Shown: piece after piece, positions 7,997-17,547 of the stretch | Numbering within the stretch: the first letter of the stretch is position 1 | Layout: each line of letters opens with the position of its first letter | Origin: Komagataeibacter sucrofermentans DSM 15973 | GTDB taxonomy: Bacteria > Pseudomonadota > Alphaproteobacteria > Acetobacterales > Acetobacteraceae | Length of the DNA stretch: 42,425 bases | Direction of reading: 5' to 3' | NCBI RefSeq assembly: GCF_040581405.1 | Contig: NZ_CP137160.1 | Location: 1-42,425, forward strand | Translations under genes and position numbers: made by a program | The notes under the pieces: model-generated | What the model saw: the letters and a program-made list of their open reading frames with translations, nothing else | Told to the model about the DNA's origin: nothing | Databases searched by the model: none

Positions 7997-8080
7997 ATTA
8001 GGCCTGGAGGGATTTTCATCCACGTCACCTGTGGCTGCACGCACAACGTGGCAGAACCTTGCGCAAGGGCCTACTTCTGG

Positions 8081-8122
8081 CTAACATGATTAAGGTTTTA
8101 ACAAAAACCTTAATCATGTTAG
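8081..8122. promoter_or_regulatory. 19-base perfect palindrome in the fic leader
   Basis: CTAACATGATTAAGGTTTT (8081-8099) is repeated in perfect inversion at 8104-8122 around the spacer AACA. It ends 32 bases before the preferred start of the Fic gene. It may be an operator for a dimeric regulator (possibly the winged-helix tail of Fic itself) or a strong hairpin in the leader RNA. Confidence 0.6.
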
Positions 8123-8154
8123 GAAAATCCGGTCTCAGGAAAAGGTTGGCCAGG

Positions 8155-9348
8155 ATGAAGCGTGAGGATCTGGCCGGCGGGATCCGGGAATGTCTGCAGC
8201 GGCTACCCGCCCCCTATGCCCAGCATTACGGGGTCGTGCCCCCGTCGCCGCCTGAAGCGGGCGTTATGCTGGGCGATGCCGCCGCCCGCCATGGGCAGGC
8301 TTTGTCCGCCCTGGGTGAAATCGCCGCCCTCGCCCGTACCCTGCCTGATCCGTACCTGATCAGCCGCGTCCTGAGCCGTCAGGAAGCCCTCAGCAGTTCT
8401 GCCATGGAAGGCACGCACAGCACCCTCAATGAGCTGCTGGTGGTCGATGAAGACGACCAGGACGCTTCCCATGCCACACGGCAGGTCCGCGACTATGCGC
8501 GCGCCCTGGAGCAGTTCCTGCCACAGGCCTGCAGCGAAGGCCCGGCCCTCTTCCGCCTGCCCACCGTGCTGACGCTCCATCAGGCGGTCATGCAGCATGA
8601 CCCGGCCTATCGCAGGACACCGGGCACCCTGCGCCGGGACGTGGTCTGGATCGGCGGGACAGGGCATATCGCCTATTCGACCTATAACCCGCCTCCTCCC
8701 GACCAGGTGGCAGCCTGTCTGGAGGCCTCCCTGAACTACATGCAGGCCGACGGGATGCAGCAGATGACCCAGTCCCTCATCACCCGGCTGGCCATCGCCC
8801 ATGCCCATTTCGAGGCCGTGCATCCGTTCAGCGATGGCAATGGCCGGGTTGGCCGCCTGCTACTTCCGCTGATGATGGCCGCTGACGGCCAGGTCCCCCT
8901 GTATCTTTCCCCCTATATCGAGGCCCACAGACAGGACTATTACGCGGCGCTCAAACGTGCCCAGCAGCGGCTCGACTGGCCGCCCCTGATCGGGTTCCTG
9001 TCAGACGCCATCATCCGGACCGTTACCGAAGTGCAGGTCACCCGGCAGGCAACCCAGGCCCTGAAGGCCACATGGCGGCAGCGCCGGGCTTTCCGCAAGG
9101 GCTCGGCCGCGCTGCGCGCGCTGGACCTGCTGACCGATTATCCCGTCCTGACGGCCAGTCGCCTTGGCCATCTGCTGGACATCACGCCCCCGGCCGCCCA
9201 GACGGCCCTTGCCCAGCTCTGCCAGGTCGGGATCCTGACCGAACGTACCGGCTATGCCCGCAACCGGATCTATGCTGCCGAAGAGGTGCTCACGATCCTC
9301 AATCGCCCCTTCGGGGAAGAACCGGCACTGCCAGACCCATCATCATAA
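8155..9348 (+). CDS. Fic-family AMP-transferase with built-in inhibitory helix and winged helix
   Basis: Fic proteins transfer AMP (or other phosphoryl groups) to hydroxyl side chains of target proteins. The catalytic motif HPFSDGNGRVGR starts near residue 223. An N-terminal inhibitory motif of the (S/T)xxxE(G/N) type is visible as Ser81 to Glu85-Gly86 in SSSAMEGT, which makes this a self-inhibited class II enzyme needing no separate antitoxin. Residues 325-390 look like a winged-helix DNA-binding domain (ASRLGHLLDITPPAAQTALA). I chose the ATG at 8155 (397 residues, MKREDLAGG). The open frame extends to 8059, but that would translate through the 19-base palindrome. Confidence 0.9.
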   Translation: MKREDLAGGIRECLQRLPAPYAQHYGVVPPSPPEAGVMLGDAAARHGQALSALGEIAALARTLPDPYLISRVLSRQEALSSSAMEGTHSTLNELLVVDEDDQDASHATRQVRDYARALEQFLPQACSEGPALFRLPTVLTLHQAVMQHDPAYRRTPGTLRRDVVWIGGTGHIAYSTYNPPPPDQVAACLEASLNYMQADGMQQMTQSLITRLAIAHAHFEAVHPFSDGNGRVGRLLLPLMMAADGQVPLYLSPYIEAHRQDYYAALKRAQQRLDWPPLIGFLSDAIIRTVTEVQVTRQATQALKATWRQRRAFRKGSAALRALDLLTDYPVLTASRLGHLLDITPPAAQTALAQLCQVGILTERTGYARNRIYAAEEVLTILNRPFGEEPALPDPSS

Positions 9349-9605
9349 AAGGGCCTCGCTGCACAATATCCGTTTTGACAGCTTCAATAGAAATGGCTGG
9401 AAGTCTGTCCCATTCAGGCTTCCCGACAAAAACCGACATATAGCCCTTATTCTTGCATAGCTTTGCTCTGTCTCAATATGACTATAGTCTGTTTGATACG
9501 GATCTAATACGAATGGGAAAAATGGGGGGGTAACAGAATGTCGGTTATCAAGCGACAAGGCTGGCAAAGCAGTCATTCATGGGAACATTTGTGAGCTTTT
9601 CGTCG
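9349..9605. other. Intergenic region, no gene seen
   Basis: About 257 bases separate the ends of the convergent Fic and NIPSNAP genes. I see no coding sequence and no clear hairpin with a T-tract. A run of seven G lies near 9525-9531. Confidence 0.5.
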
Positions 9606-10226
9606 TCACCGTAATGGCGAGAAAGTTTCCGGTAAGCAAAGGCAGGACTGGGCATGAATAATTTGCTCAGGCCCTCCTTTTGGCGGCCAAAGTCCGTCCA
9701 CGTAATGTTGCTGACGCAGAATATTGCGTTGTTCAAAGCTGTCGAAGGCCCAGATATGGCAGATGCGTGACGCACCATCCAGCGCGAACATGTTGGTGAT
9801 CAGGTGGCGGGTATAGGCTTGTGCAGGCTTCAGAGCACTCTGCCACGCTTTCAGGGTCGGTTCCAACCCTCCAGCTTTTAAACTGTAAGTTCGGATTTCA
9901 TAGAGTCCACCACATTCACCAAACTCCGGGGGTTTAAGAAACGGAAAGCCTTCAAACGCCTCAGCTTCTATTAAAACGTCGTTCATCTTGATACCGAAGG
10001 GCGTTCTGGACTCCAGTGTTCTGTGCCGCGCCTTAAGCAAGGCATCCTGACAGGAAAAGGAACGCAGCAGGAGTAGCGTTCCAAGTTCACCGATCTCCGT
10101 TCGCCATACCCCTGTGAGGCTTCCCGCAACAGGATTCAGGGTATCCGAGAACCGTGCTTTCAGGAGACGGGAGAGGGCTGGCACTCCCAAAACATCCGTC
10201 CGAAAGCGAATCATTTCATAGATCAT
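9606..10226 (-). CDS. NIPSNAP-family protein
   Basis: This protein of about 206 residues has two ferredoxin-like repeats. The first begins MIYEMIRFRTDVLG. The second holds the family-typical GGLYEIRTYSLKAGG, followed by HIWAFDSFEQRN and a final proline-aromatic stretch. NIPSNAP proteins have the dimeric alpha/beta-barrel fold and their bacterial reactions are mostly unknown. The ATG at 10226 overlaps the stop of the YciI-like gene (ATGA), so the two are translationally coupled. The reading frame is open upstream to 10316, but that part overlaps the neighbour. Confidence 0.82.
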   Translation of the reverse strand: MIYEMIRFRTDVLGVPALSRLLKARFSDTLNPVAGSLTGVWRTEIGELGTLLLLRSFSCQDALLKARHRTLESRTPFGIKMNDVLIEAEAFEGFPFLKPPEFGECGGLYEIRTYSLKAGGLEPTLKAWQSALKPAQAYTRHLITNMFALDGASRICHIWAFDSFEQRNILRQQHYVDGLWPPKGGPEQIIHAQSCLCLPETFSPLR

Positions 10227-10567
10227 GAGTGTTCTTCGGATGGGAATAGAGATTGCAGTTCCACGGGCGGTTTGCCGGTCGATAGGTTGGACAGGCAACC
10301 GAACAGCGGATCCCACTCTTCAATTCGAAGATCACAGATCAAACCTTCCGGCGAGAACGGATCCCGAGCCACCATCGCTTCAATCTCCTGCCGATTGGCA
10401 CCTTTCATGATCAGAAAACCTGACCGCAATGGGGTGCCTTTCAGCGGACCAGAAGCCAGAAGACTACCTTCCTGAATGAGGCGCTTGAGATACAGCACAT
10501 GCGCCACGACATGCTGCCCCCACCCGTCGCCGTCCGGATGATCCATTCGCACAAGATAAATAGGCAT
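10223..10567 (-). CDS. YciI-family protein
   Basis: This small protein of about 114 residues starts MPIYLVRMDHPDGDGWGQHV and carries the YciI pattern: an early beta strand, a His-containing helix (VVAHVLYLKRLIQEG), GPL, and FLIMKGANRQEIEAMVARDPF. YciI and NIPSNAP share the dimeric alpha/beta-barrel fold, so this gene pair encodes two related folds. The start at 10567 has a GGAG site about nine bases upstream; an ATG at 10582 is possible. A LysR gene starts divergently 116 bases away and probably controlled this pair before IS66 broke it. Confidence 0.85.
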   Translation of the reverse strand: MPIYLVRMDHPDGDGWGQHVVAHVLYLKRLIQEGSLLASGPLKGTPLRSGFLIMKGANRQEIEAMVARDPFSPEGLICDLRIEEWDPLFGCLSNLSTGKPPVELQSLFPSEEHS

Positions 10568-10832
10568 TCTAAAGAGCTCCATCGGAGAAGATGCTTGCCG
10601 ATCAATCAGCAGGCTCAACATATTCCTCTTTTTTAAGAGATAAATTGTCGATAGAAGATGTCAGTCACAACTGAGGATGATGAATGCTTGATCGTTTGAC
10701 CAGTATGAAGGTTTTCATCAAGGTTGTGGAACTGGGTAACCGGCCGTTTGAGGCCGCCTTATGATTGAGGATTGTGACTGGTAACTTACCGTCGTTAACG
10801 ACGTCGTTATTGACGTCATTTGAGAGGTAAGA

Positions 10833-11192
10833 ATGACCCAGGAAATCCTGATTGGCGTTGAACGCCGCCGCCGCTGGTCGGATGAACGGAAGCTGGCGAT
10901 ACTGGCTGAAGTTGGTGTGGATGGAGCAAGTGTATCGGATGTGGCACGTCGACATGACCTGACCCGCCAACATCTTTACCAATGGCGGACGTCATTCCGT
11001 CAAAGACTATCTTCCCCAGATCAGTCTGTGGCGTTTGTTCCTGTTGCTTCAGTGACGACACCTGCTGTGGCATCTGGCGGTGATCCTGACGAACTGGCCA
11101 TAGTGCTGCGCAATGGCCGTAGTATCAGGGTGACGGGACATCCTGCCGAAGATCTTCTGGCCCGGGTCATCCGGATTGCGGAGACGGCATGA
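10833..11192 (+). CDS. tnpA: IS66 accessory protein TnpA
   Basis: This 119-residue protein begins with a helix-turn-helix of the transposase-8 type (RRRRWSDERKLAILAE, then SVSDVARRHDLTRQHLYQWR). The second half ends in a block typical of IS66 OrfA (ELAIVLRNGRSIRV). It is required with TnpB for IS66 transposition in studied members. Its stop overlaps the tnpB start as ATGA, the usual coupling in this family. Short GTCGTTA/GACGTC repeats at about 10790-10820 precede it and may be part of its promoter. Confidence 0.93.
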   Translation: MTQEILIGVERRRRWSDERKLAILAEVGVDGASVSDVARRHDLTRQHLYQWRTSFRQRLSSPDQSVAFVPVASVTTPAVASGGDPDELAIVLRNGRSIRVTGHPAEDLLARVIRIAETA

Positions 11193-11536
11193 TTGGCGTG
11201 GGCAACGGCGTGCGTGTCTATCTGGCCTGCGGGGTGACCGATATGCGCAAGGGCATATCGGGTCTGGCAGCACTGGCACAGGACGTGCTGCGTCAGAACC
11301 CGACATCAGGGGCGCTCTTTGCCTTTCGTGGTCGCCGTGGGGACAGGATCAAGCTTCTGATGTGGGACGGTCAGGGGTTCTGTCTTTATTACAAGGTGCT
11401 TGAGAAGGGACGTTTTCCATGGCCGTCTCCGGCAGAGGGCGTTGCACGCCTGACGACAGCACAGATGGCCATGCTGTGGGAAGGCATGGAGTGGAGACGC
11501 CCTTCCTGGTCTGCACCACCGTCTCGCGTGGCCTGA
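11189..11536 (+). CDS. tnpB: IS66 accessory protein TnpB (Orf2)
   Basis: This 115-residue protein contains the conserved IS66 Orf2 pattern: VYLACGVTDMRKGISGLA, GALFAFRGRRGDRIKLL, WDGQGFCLYYKVLEKGRF and WP near the end. Its exact biochemical role in transposition is not established. It overlaps tnpA by four bases and precedes tnpC by 63 bases. Confidence 0.94.
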   Translation: MIGVGNGVRVYLACGVTDMRKGISGLAALAQDVLRQNPTSGALFAFRGRRGDRIKLLMWDGQGFCLYYKVLEKGRFPWPSPAEGVARLTTAQMAMLWEGMEWRRPSWSAPPSRVA

Positions 11537-11599
11537 TTTTTATGGCGTGAGAGTGCAGAACATTTTGAATTTTCTTAGGTTTTCTGCTATTTTTTCATA

Positions 11600-13210
11600 A
11601 TGACGTCTGCACCTGCGGTCCTGCCTGATGATCCGGATACCCTGAGGGAAATGATTGTTTCCCTGCAGACCGAAGTGGCTCGGCTTTCTGCGTCAGCCCG
11701 TGCGTATGAAGCTCTTGTCCAGTCTCTCAAAATCCGGATCGCACGTCTTCAGAAACAGAAATTCGGGGCCAGTTCAGAAAAGATAGACCGTGAGATTGAA
11801 CAACTCGAACTGCTCCTTGAAGATGTAAAAATCGCCATCGCGGCAGCCGATCCTTCTCCTGATATCAGGGAGCATGATGTCAGCGATGATGCACTCTCTC
11901 CCCCACGGCAGCGTGGCAAACCAAAGGTTTCTGACACGACACCACGGGAGCGTATTGTTCTCGACCCAGGTGAGGCCTGTCCTGCCTGTGGCGGTCCCCT
12001 GCGTCTTGTAGGCGAAGATGTCACCGAAATACTGGACTTTATTGCGGCAAAACTGAAAGTTGTCGAAACGGCACGGCTGAAGAAATCCTGCCGTCACTGC
12101 GAAACACTGGTGCAGCCTGAAGCACCGTCGCGCCCTGTCCCACGGGGGATGGCTGGCACCGGGCTTTTAGCCCATATCCTGGTCTCGAAATTCGATGACC
12201 ACATTCCGCTTTATCGTCAGAATGAGATCTTTGCCCGTCAGGGTGTGGACATTCCCCGTTCAACCCTGATCGACTGGTGTGGTCAGGCCGTTGCCGTTCT
12301 GCGTCCTCTGACAGATCTGATCCGTCAGGATGTCGTAAAGGCAGACCTGCTACATGCTGATGATACACCCATCCAGGTTCTTGACCCCCGTCTGCGTCAG
12401 GCTGGCAAACCCCGGGGCGTGAAGGAAGGGCGGATCTGGAGCTATCTGCGCGATCCCCGCCCATGGGGAGGGAGTGATCCGCCCGCCGTGGCCTACTGGT
12501 TCTCTCCCGATCGCAAGGGGATCAATCCCCAGACCCATCTGGCACAGTTCCGGGGCATTCTGCAGGCTGACGCCTACGCCGGGTTCAGGGATCTGTATAA
12601 ACCAGACGCAACAGGAACCGTGCACGTGCGCGAAGCGGCCTGCTGGGCTCATCTCCGCCGGGCCTTCCATGATGTCTGGAAGGGCAGTGATTCGACAATC
12701 GCAAGGGAAGCACTTGAACAGATCGGAGAGCTCTACGATATCGAGCGCCAGATCACCGGACACCCGGCCCCGTATCGTCTGGCTGTCCGACAGGAACAAA
12801 GCCGCCCCCGTGTCACAGCATTCCACGCATGGTGCGAAACACAGCTTGCCCGTATCCCTGGAAAGGGGGAACTGGCAAAAGCGATCCGTTATGCGTTCAA
12901 CCGGTGGAAGGCCTTTACCCTGTTCCTCGAAGATGGTCGTGTCGCCATCGACAACAATCCTGCCGAACGCGCCATACGGCCCGTATGCGTGGGGCGAAAA
13001 AATTATCTCTTTGCCGGATCCGACACCGGGGGCGACAACATCGCTGATGCCATGACGCTTATCGAAAGCGCAAAACTCTCCCGGCTTAATCCGCACGATT
13101 ACCTCGCCGACGTCCTGGCCCGTATCAACGAGCACAAGATCAACCGGCTCCACGAACTGTTGCCATGGAACTGGAAACCCGTGAATACACTGCACAGACA
13201 GGCCGCATAA
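11600..13210 (+). CDS. tnpC: IS66 transposase TnpC (DDE)
   Basis: This 536-residue transposase has the usual order. First comes an N-terminal coiled coil (about 20-90), then a zinc-finger-like part with CPACGG and CRHC pairs (about 125-175). The DDE catalytic core has LHADDTPIQVL near residue 252, ADAYAGF near 322 and NNPAERAIRP near 455. A short C-terminal IS66 domain (NPHDYLADVLARI) closes it. Full length and uninterrupted, it ends 27 bases before the right end of the element. Confidence 0.96.
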   Translation: MTSAPAVLPDDPDTLREMIVSLQTEVARLSASARAYEALVQSLKIRIARLQKQKFGASSEKIDREIEQLELLLEDVKIAIAAADPSPDIREHDVSDDALSPPRQRGKPKVSDTTPRERIVLDPGEACPACGGPLRLVGEDVTEILDFIAAKLKVVETARLKKSCRHCETLVQPEAPSRPVPRGMAGTGLLAHILVSKFDDHIPLYRQNEIFARQGVDIPRSTLIDWCGQAVAVLRPLTDLIRQDVVKADLLHADDTPIQVLDPRLRQAGKPRGVKEGRIWSYLRDPRPWGGSDPPAVAYWFSPDRKGINPQTHLAQFRGILQADAYAGFRDLYKPDATGTVHVREAACWAHLRRAFHDVWKGSDSTIAREALEQIGELYDIERQITGHPAPYRLAVRQEQSRPRVTAFHAWCETQLARIPGKGELAKAIRYAFNRWKAFTLFLEDGRVAIDNNPAERAIRPVCVGRKNYLFAGSDTGGDNIADAMTLIESAKLSRLNPHDYLADVLARINEHKINRLHELLPWNWKPVNTLHRQAA

Positions 13211-14265
13211 TCAAGGCGGCCCAGAGCGGCCGGTTACGGAACTGGGGTCTTTTGCCGCGGCCGCTCAGCGTCTGACCTTATCGCCGCAGATGGTGGCCAA
13301 ACATATAGAGGCTCTGGAGCGTCATCTTGGCACGCGCCTGCTCCATCGGACGACACGTCGTCAGAGCCTCACAGAAATAGGGAGTCTTTACTGCGAGCAA
13401 TGTCATCTCGTCCTGAAGGCTGTCGAGCGTGCTGATAATCTTGCCGCCAACACGCTGGGCGAACCACGTGGTACACTTGCTGTCAGCGTACCAGTTACCT
13501 TCGGGCGGACCATGTTCCCCATGTTTCTACATAATTTTCGGAAGAAATTCCCGAAGGTACGATTACAAGTATCCCTTACGGATCAACTGGTTCATCCGAC
13601 GCTGGATGGCCATGAAGCTGTCATTCGTATTGGCGAGCCAGATCCCGATCTTACGGTCGTCAGTCGCCCTCTGGCCTCATATTCCCTCACGGTCTGCGCA
13701 GCGCCTGCCTATCTCGAAAAATTTGGCGCTCCGGACAGTCCTGAGGAACTCGCCCGGCATCAGTGTCTTGTCTACGAAAACTCTGCAAATTCTGTACGAA
13801 CAGCATGGCACTTTATACGAAAGACCTGCACACGATCTGTCATGGTTTCTGGCACTGTGACGTCCAACGACTGGGGCTTTCTATTGGCCCTCACCTTGTC
13901 AGGAGAGGGCATAGTATTGGGTTCTGAACAGGCCTTGAAGCCCGAACTTGATTCTGGCCGCCTTGTCCGCATTCTATCCCAGTGGAGAGTTCCTGGTCGC
14001 CCGATGCATCTGCTTTACAATGCCGGCCCTGCTATGACCCCAAAACTGCGGAGTTTCGTTATCGAAGTTCAAAACGCCTTTCCGCCATGACATCTGAGAT
14101 ATCCTACGATGCTCCGGCGCGTCGAAAGGTCCATGCTCTTCGACGGTACGCTCAAGCCCACACGGCAAGCTGCCAGCTGATTTCACAGTTTGAAAGATGC
14201 CCCTAACAGATTTCATCTCCACTCAAAGCCAGAAAATTCCGGATCCCAAAAGACAGACAATCTAT

Positions 14266-15093
14266 TCATCGTAGTTTACTCACGAAATATCTGAGATGAT
14301 CTGCAATAAAACTGGCTACAAAATAATAGCTGTGATCGTAATCAGGACGAAGATTCAGGATGAGTTCCTGCCCTGCATTCTGTGCGGCTTCCTGGAACAG
14401 TTCTGGCCTGAGCTGTTCTTTCAGAAACTGGTCCGCCAGACCCTGATCTATCAGAACAGGCAGTCTTTCCTTCGCTGTCCGCACAAGTTCAAGCGGGTCA
14501 TAGGCTGCCCAACTGGCACGATCCGGCCCCAGATAAGCACTGAATGCTTTTTCACCCCATGGTACCTGCGTTGGTGCCACAATGGGTGAAAAGGCTGACA
14601 CAGAACGATAGCGGCCAGGATTACGCAGCGCGATCATGATGGCGCCAAATCCACCCATCGAATGTCCCGCAATGCCTCGCTGCTGCGTAACCGGAAAGCT
14701 CGCCTCAATCAGCGCAGGAAGTTCCGTGACGACGTAATCATACATCCGATAATGCACAGCCCACGGCTCCTGCGTCGCATTGAGGTAAAATCCGGCACCC
14801 TGTCCAAGATCGTACGCATCGTCATCAGCCACACCCACGCCCCGTGGACTGGTATCCGACGCGACAATGGCGATGCCCAGTTCTGCGGCCACGCGTTGCG
14901 CGCCAGCCTTGCCAATGAAATTCTGCTCCGTACATGTCAGACCGGAGAGCCAGTAAAGAACGGGAACCTTTTCAGTTTTTGCCTGCGGCGGCAGGTAGAT
15001 CGCGAAGTTTGCTTCCACACCCAACGACACGGACTTGTGTCGCCAGACTTCCTGCACGCCCCCAAAAGAGGCGTGTGTTTCCTTGCGTTCCAT
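14266..15093 (-). CDS. fghA: S-formylglutathione hydrolase
   Basis: This esterase-D-family alpha/beta hydrolase of about 275 residues performs the last step of glutathione-dependent formaldehyde oxidation, hydrolysing S-formylglutathione to formate and glutathione. Visible are WLSGLTCTEQNFIGKAGAQ, SPRGVG and the nucleophile elbow GHSMGGFGA. The Asp and His of the triad are expected in GLADQF and DYDHSYYF. The ATG at 15093 gives the usual N-terminus. It is the last gene of the frmR-frmA-VOC-fghA operon. Confidence 0.95.
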   Translation of the reverse strand: MERKETHASFGGVQEVWRHKSVSLGVEANFAIYLPPQAKTEKVPVLYWLSGLTCTEQNFIGKAGAQRVAAELGIAIVASDTSPRGVGVADDDAYDLGQGAGFYLNATQEPWAVHYRMYDYVVTELPALIEASFPVTQQRGIAGHSMGGFGAIMIALRNPGRYRSVSAFSPIVAPTQVPWGEKAFSAYLGPDRASWAAYDPLELVRTAKERLPVLIDQGLADQFLKEQLRPELFQEAAQNAGQELILNLRPDYDHSYYFVASFIADHLRYFVSKLR

Positions 15094-15117
15094 GGCTCTC
15101 ACTGCCTTTTGCGCATG

Positions 15118-15519
15118 TCAGTTACCGTCCGTGAAGGTATAAGTGCAGATCTTGTTCCCTGCCGGATCCCGGAGATAGGCAGCGTAAGCGCCCGGTAAGT
15201 GGCTTCGCGGACCGGGTGCGCCTTCATCGGCTCCCCCATTGGCAAGACCTGCGGCATGAAAAGCCTCCACTTCGGCGGGTGTCGCTGCTGCAAAACCGAT
15301 GGTGACACCGTTGCTTGAGGGCGCTTCACCGTTGCCTGGACGTGCAATGATGAAGGCTGGCTTTTCGCGGCCATACAGAATCCACCCATGCCCGAACGGC
15401 CCCAGGTTTTTTATGCCCAGAGCCGCAAGCGCGGCGTCATAGAATTTCGCGGATACCGCAGTATCCACTGCCCCAAGAAAAACATGAGAGAAAACACCGT
15501 CACCGGAAATAACTGCCAT
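15118..15519 (-). CDS. VOC-superfamily (glyoxalase-like) protein
   Basis: This 133-residue protein shows the vicinal-oxygen-chelate pattern: FSHVFLGAVDTAVSAKFYDAAL at the start, a central GREKPAFIIARPG and YAAYLRDPAGNKICTYTF at the end. VOC proteins bind a divalent metal and act on thiol adducts such as hemithioacetals. Its place between frmA and fghA suggests work on a glutathione adduct, but the substrate is unknown. The ATG at 15519 has a strong AGGAG site; an upstream in-frame ATG at 15546 is less likely. Confidence 0.88.
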   Translation of the reverse strand: MAVISGDGVFSHVFLGAVDTAVSAKFYDAALAALGIKNLGPFGHGWILYGREKPAFIIARPGNGEAPSSNGVTIGFAAATPAEVEAFHAAGLANGGADEGAPGPRSHLPGAYAAYLRDPAGNKICTYTFTDGN

Positions 15520-15578
15520 GATCGTTCTCCTGTAATTTCCAACCATTGGAAATGATGTTGCGCGGTGAGACGCAGACC

Positions 15579-17005
<1,427 letters not shown>

Positions 17006-17023
17006 GAACGCTTACTCCCGAAT

Positions 17024-17064
17024 ATACTACCCTTGAGTATCCTTTTCATACTATGGGGCAGTAT
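17024..17064. promoter_or_regulatory. Two tandem FrmR-type operators
   Basis: ATACT-N7-AGTAT occurs twice: 17024-17040 (centre ACCCTTG) and 17048-17064 (centre ATGGGGC). The two are 24 bases apart, start to start. AT-rich inverted arms around a C/G tract are the known operator form of the CsoR/RcnR/FrmR family. They end 19 bases upstream of the frmR start, so bound repressor would cover its promoter. Confidence 0.85.
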
Positions 17065-17069
17065 GTAAG

Positions 17070-17547
17070 GGATATAAGGAACGTGCTTGTCATATGATCC
17101 GATCACAATTCCGTATTGCTGAAATTTTCACCATAACGTCCATGGGTTGCCTGTCTGTGTCTTGGGATCATTCAATAGGTGCAATCAGTGAGATCCAGAC
17201 AATCTCTGCAACGAGGCTTTGAAGCGCTGATGTCCGCTATTTGGCAAACAACCTTGTGGTCCAAACGACCGAGATGAGGCGTAAGCTGCCATCCTACTTT
17301 TGATAAATGTCATTATCAGAGGTAGCGATGCGCGACGGATTTCTACGTCAAACCTGCCGATCAAAGAAATGGTCCATACACTACAAAGAGGACACTTCCG
17401 GTAGAGCTGCTCCTTCTTTCACATCAAACGCCCAAACACGAAATTCCTGACAGGTCCGTTTTACGCCACTCGGGAGGACCTTACTCCATCGCCATGTAAC
17501 TTACATACCTCGGTCTCCGCCAATCCCGGTGCGATTCAATTCATAAA
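17070..17547. other. 478-base region without a recognisable gene
   Basis: No reading frame of useful length or recognisable product is present on either strand between the formaldehyde operon's promoter and the end of the lipoprotein gene. Base composition is intermediate. It may hold decayed coding sequence, but I could not identify any. Confidence 0.5.

Larger units (their letters stand above)
10736..13237 (+). mobile_element. IS66-family insertion sequence, complete
   Basis: The element is 2502 bases long. Its terminal inverted repeats are 25 bases (10736-10760 and 13213-13237), identical at 21 positions, with the outer 11 and inner 8 bases perfect (GTAACCGGCCG outer, GCCGCCTT inner). The duplicated target GGAACTGG lies at 10728-10735 and 13238-13245, the 8-base size known for IS66. 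It carries the full tnpA-tnpB-tnpC set without frameshifts, so it may be active. The identical duplications and the exactly restorable target gene suggest a recent insertion. Confidence 0.96.
10684..14090 (+). pseudogene. LysR-family regulator interrupted by IS66
   Basis: The first 17 codons plus one base (MLDRLTSMKVFIKVVEL) lie at 10684-10735 with a GAGG site seven bases upstream. The rest continues at 13246 as GSFAAAAQRLTLSPQMVAKH. Removing the insertion and one copy of the 8-base duplication gives 897 bases, a continuous 298-residue LysR protein with a normal winged helix and a substrate-binding domain (from about residue 90, RGTLAVSVPVTFGR). As it stands, the first helix of the DNA-binding domain is separated from the rest. 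A product starting at 13290 would lack a working HTH. It is divergent from the YciI-NIPSNAP pair. Confidence 0.92.

Noticed and set aside
8059-8154. Upstream extension of the Fic gene to 8059
   Set aside because: It would translate both arms of the 19-base palindrome and adds 32 residues not typical of Fic N-termini.
12350-13195. 281-codon minus-strand frame opposite the IS66 transposase
   Set aside because: It lies entirely antisense to tnpC, which has full family features.
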